DNA of 11,035 bases from an uncultured Butyrivibrio sp. (GTDB lineage Bacteria; Bacillota; Clostridia; Lachnospirales; Lachnospiraceae), in NCBI GenBank assembly GCA_947169985.1, contig CAMVRW010000052.1:1-11035 (forward strand), read 5' to 3'. Every line of letters begins with the position of its first letter. Positions within the stretch are counted from its first letter, which is position 1. Below, in pieces: positions 1 to 4,573 of this stretch. The position numbers and the translations under genes were made by a program. Under the pieces are notes generated by a model. That model worked only from the letters and a program-made list of their open reading frames with translations, searched no databases and was not told the DNA's origin.

Positions 1-166
1 TGGTGGTAACATCAGTAGCCATGTAAACCCCATCCGAAGCAAGACCGAAAAGAGAGCCATGAACTTGCCCGGTTCGCTCTCAGGTGGGTCGCTTGAGGCT
101 GTTGGTGACAGCAGTCCTAGATAGATGATCGTCCACGACATAACCCGGCTTATAGTTCTGCTCATC
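1..166 (+). ncRNA. rnpB: RNase P RNA (3' part, type A), partial at the left edge
   Basis: This is the catalytic RNA of RNase P, which matures tRNA 5' ends. Only the 3' portion is in the window; the 5' half lies to the left. It is recognised by the conserved core stretches GTAAACCCC, GAAGCAAGACCGAA, AGATAGATGATCGTCC and ACGACATAACCCGGCTTATA, in the order expected for the bacterial molecule, with the universal ACATAACCCGGCTTAT near the 3' end. The mature end is placed at about 166 because GTTCTGCTCATC should be the 3' strand of the P1 helix; its 5' partner is outside the window, so this end is inferred. The terminator hairpin that follows starts inside this strand. Orientation and family are certain; the exact 3' end is approximate. 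Confidence 0.95.
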
Positions 167-216
167 AAAAAATGACTACTTCTGGATTTCCGGAAGTAGT
201 CATTTTTTGATGAGCA
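159..216. terminator. Long symmetric intrinsic terminator after rnpB, probably bidirectional
   Basis: A perfect 24-bp inverted repeat pairs 159-182 with 193-216 and can extend inward through a T-G wobble and GGA/TCC. Within the arms lie an A6 run (left) and a T6 run (right), so each strand shows a core hairpin (TGACTACTTC / GAAGTAGTCA) followed by six T. It should terminate rnpB on the + strand, and also stop any transcript arriving on the - strand from the sigma/anti-sigma genes, which have no clear terminator of their own. The arms continue past the T tract into TGCTCATC / GATGAGCA, which is longer than a terminator needs. Confidence 0.9.
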
Positions 217-331
217 AAACCATCCCCACAGGCATAATCAATATCCTCTTTACGTCTTTTTCATGGTTTTTGATAATTCAGATGTATAGATAGTCTTTCC
301 GCTACTGCTAAATTTTCATTTTTGTTTTTCC

Positions 332-354
332 AGCAGTATAAAACTGCTTTTTTT
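332..354 (+). terminator. Small intrinsic terminator
   Basis: AGCAGT (332-337) pairs perfectly with ACTGCT (343-348) across a five-base loop, ATAAA, and is followed by six T (349-354). It has the form of a + strand rho-independent terminator. No gene obviously ends just before it, so it may be a backstop for read-through from rnpB or the end of a lost gene. The stem is only 6 bp. Confidence 0.55.
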
Positions 355-452
355 CGTGGGCTTACGGCAAAATCGTTACGTCTTAATTTTGATATTGCTA
401 TTCTAGCCGTACTTTGGACGAAAAATCACCTGATAGAGAGTAATTCCTACAG

Positions 453-534
453 CTTTTTTAAAGAAAATGAAAAATAAGCCGTACTCCATTTTTTTATTGA
501 CATCTTTTTTGAGGAAAATGTAAATAAAGCCGTA
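453..534. repeat. Imperfect 31-bp direct repeat (two copies, 51 bp apart)
   Basis: Copies at 453-483 and 504-534 agree at 26 of 31 positions by hand alignment: CTTTTTT, then GAAAATG at the middle, ending in AAGCCGTA or AAAGCCGTA. The offset of 51 is a multiple of three, so both copies sit in the same reading frame (frame of position 478). A third GCCGTA is at 406-411. This could be an old tandem duplication inside a decayed gene. AT-rich low complexity accounts for part of the match. Confidence 0.45.
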
Positions 535-761
535 AAAATCGGCTCTTGGGATAGTCACCCGGAGATGTACAAAGATGCCTTAAACGTGCTTTGGGACGGT
601 AGGGCACCACTTAATCAATACCCGCTTACAGACCAAATAACAAACCCCGGATAGCTGTCAATGACACCGTGGAATAAATCGAAGCGCCCGGGGAGTGTTG
701 CTTAAAAGCATTTTATCCAATGAATGAGGGCGCAAGGCTTTATGCCGCGAAAGTTCATTGA
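478..761 (+). pseudogene. Possible decayed gene of unknown family
   Basis: Two adjacent coding-like fragments are visible. In the frame of 478, an open stretch ends at TAG 652-654 and includes WDSHPEMYKDALNVLWDG and APLNQYPLTDQITNPG. In the frame of 678, ECCLKAFYPMNEG and ARLYAAKVH run to TGA 759-761. Both have a protein-like composition. A -1/+2 shift near 650 would join them, with one in-frame TAA at 675 between. Upstream in the first frame, 277-474 is also open apart from the TAA at 475. No start codon with a ribosome binding site is found. I do not recognise the family. The reading as a gene remnant is inference from composition; chance open frames in AT-rich DNA are the alternative. Confidence 0.35.
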
Positions 762-804
762 TAGATATCTGGGGATTGTTAAAAATCTATAAAGCGGGAA
801 TTGA

Positions 805-1791
805 TTATGGTTTATATCGCTTTTTAACCTTCTGTACTATAAACCTGATGAGAAATGTAATTCCCACAATTGCTCCGGCAAACAGGGCAAGCATAAGGAT
901 TGATCCCAAAAGGAGCACCAGGACCCTTGCAGCACTCGGGCCGCTGATAGGAGCCGCTTCCGCTCCGTCTGTCTCATATGCGCTCATTACGGCAACATCA
1001 GCCTGTGCTTCAGTGGTGGCCTCTTCTGTGGAACCTGTGGCATTTTCATACGCTGATGCAGCATCCATAACGGCGGCATCCGCAAATGCATCTGAATCTG
1101 TAGCTTCCTCAACCTCTGCTGCACTTTCTGTGGCATAAGCGGCGTCTTGCGTTGTACCTGCAGCTTTTTCATATGCAGCGCCTGCAGTAACTTTTGCAGC
1201 CTCCTGCGTAGCCTCGCTCATTTCTGGGGCTTCTGCCGGAGCTTCGCTCATTACTGCTGCCTCTGTCGCAGCCTCTTCGTAGGCCGGCGCTTCGGTCATC
1301 ATAGCGCTGTCCGCTGCCATTTCTGTGCTGTAAGAAGGCGCTGTACTGCTGAGCTTTCCCCCCTGGGCTCTCATAAGGGCTGTCACTCCAAGGAAAAGAA
1401 CCGCGAAAGTAGCTGCCAGGGCCCCATAACGCCTGAAGGCTGTGATGGTCTTCCTCTTTCTTGAAGCCATCTCTCCATCTGATATATCAAATTGGTTTGT
1501 TTTATCCCCTGTCTCCTTAATTGATTTATTTACAGTATCATATAATGCTCTCGCTTCTCTTTCATCTGTCTTAGTTATTACTTCATTCTCTGAAACATCT
1601 GCATTATCAACACTTTTAACGGTTTCCGATGCGTTCACAGCGTCAAAGGTCTGTGAAGTCTCGCAAATCTCTGCGCCTTCCGAAGCAGCAGCTGCTTCCT
1701 CAGACAGCTCTTTTGCCAGATTCTGAAGGATACGGCTTTTCATTTCAGCTGAGACTTCAATTTTATCCATGGCTTCATTATATTTACTCAA
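805..1791 (-). CDS. Probable anti-sigma factor, two-pass membrane protein with Ala/Glu-rich outer loop
   Basis: This 328-residue protein probably restrains the ECF sigma factor encoded just upstream; the role is inferred from position. The TTG start at 1791-1789 overlaps the sigma stop by 8 bp (TTGAGTAA) and lies 9 nt after a strong GGAGG, so translation is probably coupled. Residues 1-120 are cytoplasmic and acidic, without an HxxxCxxC zinc motif. Residues 122-140 form a first membrane segment (GALAATFAVLFLGVTALM). Residues 141-287 are a low-complexity loop rich in Ala, Glu, Thr and Met with repeated SEAP/TEAP, AYE and AVM units. Residues 288-319 form a second membrane segment, ending in a basic KVKKRYKP tail. 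This predicts N-in, loop-out, C-in. I cannot match the sequence to a named family. An alternative start is the ATG at 1770. Confidence 0.75.
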   Translation of the reverse strand: MSKYNEAMDKIEVSAEMKSRILQNLAKELSEEAAAASEGAEICETSQTFDAVNASETVKSVDNADVSENEVITKTDEREARALYDTVNKSIKETGDKTNQFDISDGEMASRKRKTITAFRRYGALAATFAVLFLGVTALMRAQGGKLSSTAPSYSTEMAADSAMMTEAPAYEEAATEAAVMSEAPAEAPEMSEATQEAAKVTAGAAYEKAAGTTQDAAYATESAAEVEEATDSDAFADAAVMDAASAYENATGSTEEATTEAQADVAVMSAYETDGAEAAPISGPSAARVLVLLLGSILMLALFAGAIVGITFLIRFIVQKVKKRYKP

Positions 1792-2263
1792 AGTCGTAAT
1801 CCTCCTTCAAAATTTGTTTGAGCTGCTCTCGCCCTCGCAGCAGGTCCGATCGGACCGTGGATTCTTTCCGGTCAAGAATACCGGATATATCTTTAGTGGA
1901 AAAGCCTTCCTGGTAAAAGAGATGGACCACTTCCCTGTACTTCTCGGGAAGCTTTTTTACCGCATCCCACACAAAGGCCAGATCCTCTTCCTCTTTTCCC
2001 ACCAGCTCTTCCGCCAGTTCATCAGTCTCTCTAATCTTGTTGTATTGTATCTTGTTTTTACTCAGATTTGCCGCCACCCGCAGTAGCCAGGCCTTCTCGT
2101 GGTCCGGACTCTCCAGTTGGGGCTTGGTCTTAATGTACTGCAAAAGAGTATCCTGCAGGATATCTTCTGCATCCTCCATATTGTGCAGGTACGAATAGGC
2201 CAGTCGCAAAATAGCATTGCCGTACCGGTCTATTAATAGACCTGCCCTTTCCATATCATTCAT
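1784..2263 (-). CDS. ECF-type RNA polymerase sigma factor
   Basis: A 159-residue sigma-70 family protein of the extracytoplasmic-function group, which directs RNA polymerase to a small set of promoters. It has only regions 2 and 4, as usual for ECF factors. Region 2 covers about 6-74, with DAEDILQDTLLQ at 31-42 (core-binding 2.2 type motif) and KAWLLRVAANLSKN at 57-70. Region 4 covers about 97-150, with LPEKYREVVHL and the helix-turn-helix STKDISGILDRKESTVRS followed by LLRGREQLK. The length is normal for the family. ATG 2263 is chosen because GGGGGAC lies 7 nt before it. The downstream gene overlaps it and probably encodes its anti-sigma factor; the VWA lipoprotein gene lies 76 bp upstream on the same strand. 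A hairpin in the leader may affect its expression. Confidence 0.93.
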   Translation of the reverse strand: MNDMERAGLLIDRYGNAILRLAYSYLHNMEDAEDILQDTLLQYIKTKPQLESPDHEKAWLLRVAANLSKNKIQYNKIRETDELAEELVGKEEEDLAFVWDAVKKLPEKYREVVHLFYQEGFSTKDISGILDRKESTVRSDLLRGREQLKQILKEDYDFE

Positions 2264-2274
2264 AAAAAATGTCC

Positions 2275-2322
2275 CCCGGGAGATAAAATTGCGTCAGTAC
2301 CTCTTTTTTCTCATCTCCCGAG
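2275..2322 (-). promoter_or_regulatory. Leader hairpin before the sigma gene, touching its ribosome binding site
   Basis: Reading the - strand, CTCGGGAGAT (2322-2313) pairs with ATCTCCCGGG (2284-2275): nine Watson-Crick pairs and one G-U, around a 28-nt loop. The downstream arm shares three G with the Shine-Dalgarno GGGGGAC (2277-2271). ATTTTTT (2270-2264) then follows directly before the ATG. It could limit translation of the sigma factor, act as a weak terminator for the VWA gene, or both. Confidence 0.5.
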
Positions 2323-2326
2323 AGAC

Positions 2327-2335
2327 AGTATAGCA
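2327..2335 (-). promoter_or_regulatory. Extended -10 promoter element for the sigma gene
   Basis: The - strand reads TGCTATACT, an extended -10 box (TGn followed by TATACT, five of six matches to TATAAT). No -35 hexamer is seen 16-18 bp upstream, which extended -10 promoters tolerate. Transcription would start near 2320, at the left arm of the leader hairpin, giving a leader of about 57 nt. This suggests that the sigma/anti-sigma pair can be expressed apart from the VWA gene. Confidence 0.45.
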
Positions 2336-2339
2336 AATA

Positions 2340-4049
2340 TCAGCTTCTCTTTTCTACCATTCTTACCAGATTGTAGAATTCATCCTTGTAATCATCAGTG
2401 TTATCAAGCTTTCTGTATCCAGCAAGAATGTCCTTATATGTGATGTTTCCAGCATAGTCGCTGTCGCCAATGAGCATTGCGAACTCAGATACCAGCTCTG
2501 CAAAAGCAAGGTTCTCGCTGGGTCTTACGTTGTAATCACTCTCATCTGCAACAAAGGTAAGAAGCTTTGACTCATTCTCATCAGGCTCTTTGTAACGGAT
2601 CTTGATTGTGGCATACTCGCCGGATGAACTGTCTTTTTCAACACTCTGATACTTAAGATCGATGGCTGACTCGGAATCAGCTGGAATGATCTCGTAAAGA
2701 GCTACTACAGTATGGCCTGAACCAATCTCGCCGCCATCCTTTGTGTCATCGTTGAAATCCACAGCATCCATCTGTCTGTTTTCGTAGCCGATAAGCCTGT
2801 AGGCGTTAACTGTTGCAGGATTGAACTCCACCTGGAACTTAACGTCCTTAGCAACTGTTACAAGTGTTGAGCTCATCTCATCAACAAGAACCTTATGAGC
2901 CTCTGTCTTTGAATCAATGTATGAATAGTTTCCGTTTCCGCAATCAGCCAGTCTCTCAAGCCTGTCATCCTTGTAGTTGCCATCACCAAAGCCAAGAACT
3001 GAAAGGAAAATTCCGCTCTCTTTCTTCTTCTCAATGAACTTCTCAAGCTCGTCAGGATCAGAGATACCAACATTCAGATCACCGTCAGTTGCCATGATCA
3101 CACGGTTGTTTCCGCCTTCAATGAAGTGGTCCATAGCAACCTCGTAGGCCATCTCCATACCTCTTTCGCCATTGGTGCATCCACCTGCAGAAAGAGAATT
3201 GATAGCTTTTTTAATAGCTCTTTTGTGGCTCATGTCCTCTCCGTCCAGAACCACCTCTTCATAACTTGAATAAGTAACGATGGAAACAGTTCCTTCTCCG
3301 GGAAGATTATCAACCAGATCAGTGAAAGCGTCCTGAAGAAGAGGAAGCTTGTTCTGGCTTGCCATGGAACCTGATACATCAATAAGGAAAACCAGGTTGC
3401 TGTCGGGAATCTCCCCGTGCATAACATCCTCAGCCTTAACACCGATAAATAAAAGATCGTGGCCATCATTCCATGGGCATCCGGAAAGCTCCGTTGTCAC
3501 CCCAAACTTCTCGCCCTTTCTTGGGTTCTTAAGATCATATGAGAAGTAGTTAAGGAACTCCTCCGGTCTTACAGCCTCGTATGCTATTTCCTCAGGTCCA
3601 TACCCGTTCTCTATCATTCTTCTTATATTGGCGTAGGATGCAGTATCCACATCAGCTGCAAAAGTTGAAAGAGGCTGTGACTTTGATAAGTAAAAACCGT
3701 TCTCCTCCGGCTTTTCATAGGACTCAGTGTTGACCTCTGGAATCACCCACTGTGAATCATCGTAGCAGTAGGCAGCCTGATCTGCAGTTTTGCTACTGCC
3801 TGATGCAAACCATGAAGTAACTGAATTGGCCATACCATCGGCAGGCGCCGCATCAGGTGCTTCACAAACCGCTTCACAGGCTGCTTCTGTTTCATAGCTG
3901 TGGCCTACAATTGACGGTGAAGGTGAAGTAAGCTCAGCAGTGTCGCTTGTAGCACTTGTAGCTTCTCTTGCTCCCCCACATCCTGTAAGAGCTCCTGCAA
4001 GAAGTGCGGTGCAGGTTAACATTGATACGCTTCTAAAGTTCTTTTTCAT
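2340..4049 (-). CDS. VWA-domain lipoprotein (YfbK-like)
   Basis: A 569-residue secreted lipoprotein with a von Willebrand factor A domain, likely outside the cytoplasmic membrane in adhesion or envelope complexes; the ligand is unknown. The start is the ATG at 4049-4047, with GGAGGG 7 nt upstream. An open extension to 4166 has no such site and would bury the signal peptide. Residues 1-24 are a lipoprotein signal with lipobox LTGC (lipidated Cys24). Residues 25-100 are a Ser/Ala/Glu-rich linker. Residues 126-146 (PLSTFAADVDTASYANIRRM) are typical of the region before VWA in YfbK-type proteins. The VWA domain is about 218-395, with an intact MIDAS: DVSGSM at 224-229, Thr292 and Asp322 in TDGD. 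Residues 400-569 resemble the C-terminal domain of that family (DUF3520 type). It precedes the ECF sigma pair, so it may be its target or input. Its own promoter is proposed at 4094-4125. Confidence 0.88.
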   Translation of the reverse strand: MKKNFRSVSMLTCTALLAGALTGCGGAREATSATSDTAELTSPSPSIVGHSYETEAACEAVCEAPDAAPADGMANSVTSWFASGSSKTADQAAYCYDDSQWVIPEVNTESYEKPEENGFYLSKSQPLSTFAADVDTASYANIRRMIENGYGPEEIAYEAVRPEEFLNYFSYDLKNPRKGEKFGVTTELSGCPWNDGHDLLFIGVKAEDVMHGEIPDSNLVFLIDVSGSMASQNKLPLLQDAFTDLVDNLPGEGTVSIVTYSSYEEVVLDGEDMSHKRAIKKAINSLSAGGCTNGERGMEMAYEVAMDHFIEGGNNRVIMATDGDLNVGISDPDELEKFIEKKKESGIFLSVLGFGDGNYKDDRLERLADCGNGNYSYIDSKTEAHKVLVDEMSSTLVTVAKDVKFQVEFNPATVNAYRLIGYENRQMDAVDFNDDTKDGGEIGSGHTVVALYEIIPADSESAIDLKYQSVEKDSSSGEYATIKIRYKEPDENESKLLTFVADESDYNVRPSENLAFAELVSEFAMLIGDSDYAGNITYKDILAGYRKLDNTDDYKDEFYNLVRMVEKRS

Positions 4050-4093
4050 AATTTTTCCCTCCAATATATGTGGCTTTATCTGCCGTTCTACCT

Positions 4094-4125
4094 TATATAC
4101 AGTTGGGGGAAAAGAAATGTTGCAA
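4094..4125 (-). promoter_or_regulatory. Candidate promoter of the VWA lipoprotein gene, possibly ECF-type
   Basis: The - strand shows TTGCAAC (4125-4119) and TATATA (4099-4094). For a housekeeping promoter the 20-bp gap is too long. An AAC-containing -35 box about 18 bp before GTATA is closer to the layout of ECF promoters. This segment sits between the upstream gene's terminator (4148-4180) and the lipoprotein start, so a promoter is needed here. The ECF assignment is inference only. Confidence 0.35.
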
Positions 4126-4147
4126 GATATCAAATATTTTTTTGCAT

Positions 4148-4180
4148 AAAAAGAAAACCACACCAATCAGTGTGATTTTC
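4148..4180 (-). terminator. Intrinsic terminator of the 59-residue protein gene
   Basis: On the - strand GAAAATCACAC (4180-4170) pairs with GTGTGGTTTTC (4163-4153), 11 bp including one T-G wobble, with a six-base loop and TTTTT (4152-4148) directly after. It lies 41 bp beyond the stop of the small gene and separates that gene from the VWA lipoprotein gene. Confidence 0.8.
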
Positions 4181-4221
4181 CTATAAAAAAAAATATGAAA
4201 AAAAATGAAAGGTACTACCAA

Positions 4222-4401
4222 TTACATAGCAAGTCTTTTTACAGGGAATACAGCTACTGCTGAATCATCACCTGTTGTTCTGTTACAGTAAATTGTACCT
4301 GTGCTTGTATTATACTTTTTTGAAAACTCTTTATCTGCCTTAACGTTTGACTTGAGGCCCATTGCCTCAGCAAGTGAATTGATCATCTCTGTTCTATCCA
4401 T
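4222..4401 (-). CDS. Small protein of unknown function, 59 residues
   Basis: I do not recognise this protein. ATG 4401 is preferred because AGGAG lies 8 nt upstream; a GTG at 4407, which would add two residues, directly abuts the ribosome binding site. The sequence starts MDRTEMINSLAEAMGLKSN and goes on through a lysine-rich KADKEFSKKYN to GTIYCNRTTGDDSAVAVFPV and a basic RLAM end. It has one cysteine, no membrane segment, no signal peptide and no double-glycine motif. The N-terminal 20 residues could form an amphipathic helix. It is a self-contained transcription unit with a promoter and operator-like dyad upstream (4438-4474) and a strong terminator downstream, so it is very likely a real, separately controlled gene. 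A small DNA-binding or regulatory protein is possible but unsupported. Confidence 0.75.
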   Translation of the reverse strand: MDRTEMINSLAEAMGLKSNVKADKEFSKKYNTSTGTIYCNRTTGDDSAVAVFPVKRLAM

Positions 4402-4437
4402 TTTCACATCTCCTTTTTTTCCCTAAAACCAAAAAAT

Positions 4438-4465
4438 ATTTTACTCAGAAACCGTTATTTGTAAA
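4438..4465 (-). promoter_or_regulatory. SigA-type promoter of the 59-residue protein gene
   Basis: On the - strand TTTACA (4465-4460), a 16-bp spacer and TAAAAT (4443-4438) each match the housekeeping consensus at five of six positions. The predicted start of transcription is near 4431, about 30 nt before the ATG at 4401. Confidence 0.6.
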
Positions 4466-4474
4466 TCGGTTTCT
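4447..4474. promoter_or_regulatory. Operator-like dyad over the -35 region
   Basis: AGAAACCG (4447-4454) and CGGTTTCT (4467-4474) form a perfect 8-bp inverted repeat with a 12-bp centre, so the half-site centres are 20 bp apart, about two helical turns. It covers the -35 box and most of the spacer of the promoter for the 59-residue protein, the place where a dimeric repressor would act. The regulator is not identified. A transcript hairpin is unlikely to matter because the dyad lies upstream of the predicted start. Confidence 0.5.
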
Positions 4475-4510
4475 TTTAAAAAATTGTGAAATCTCTGTGT
4501 ATTTTGAAAC

Positions 4511-4540
4511 AAAAATACCGGATCCCGATTAAGGACCCGG
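4511..4540 (-). terminator. Intrinsic terminator of the SpoIIE-type phosphatase gene
   Basis: On the - strand CCGGGTCC (4540-4533) pairs with GGATCCGG (4525-4518), 8 bp with one G-T wobble and a seven-base loop, followed by TATTTTT (4517-4511). It lies about 34 bp after the phosphatase stop codon. Confidence 0.8.
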
Positions 4541-4573
4541 CACAAAATTTCAAATTTTAGTTATCATTTTATC

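Larger units (their letters stand above)
217..804. other. 588-base gene-poor stretch between rnpB and the anti-sigma gene
   Basis: No intact gene with a credible start and ribosome binding site is visible on either strand. It holds a small + strand terminator (332-354), an imperfect 31-bp direct repeat (453-483 and 504-534) and coding-like but interrupted frames in 277-761 that look like gene remains. An 8-bp inverted repeat AAAACCAT / ATGGTTTT (216-223 and 263-270) is too widely spaced to mean much. No clear - strand terminator for the anti-sigma gene is present; AAAGCG / CGCTTT flanks its stop but with a large loop. Confidence 0.6.

Noticed and set aside
497..525. TTGACA at 497-502 as a + strand promoter
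   Set aside because: No acceptable -10 box is found 16-18 bp downstream (GTAAAT-like at best), and no gene follows.
758..1138. 126-codon + strand open frame opposite the anti-sigma gene
   Set aside because: It lies antisense to the Ala/Glu-rich loop, whose biased codons keep the opposite strand open. It has no ribosome binding site and a low-complexity Ala/Ser composition.
1147..1464. Cysteine-rich 105-codon + strand frame
   Set aside because: It is antisense to the anti-sigma gene, has no start signal, and its Cys/Arg-rich composition is the mirror of Ala/Glu codons.
4050..4166. 39-codon upstream extension of the VWA lipoprotein gene
   Set aside because: The extension would bury the lipoprotein signal and lacks a ribosome binding site, while ATG 4049 has GGAGGG at good spacing and starts a standard signal peptide.
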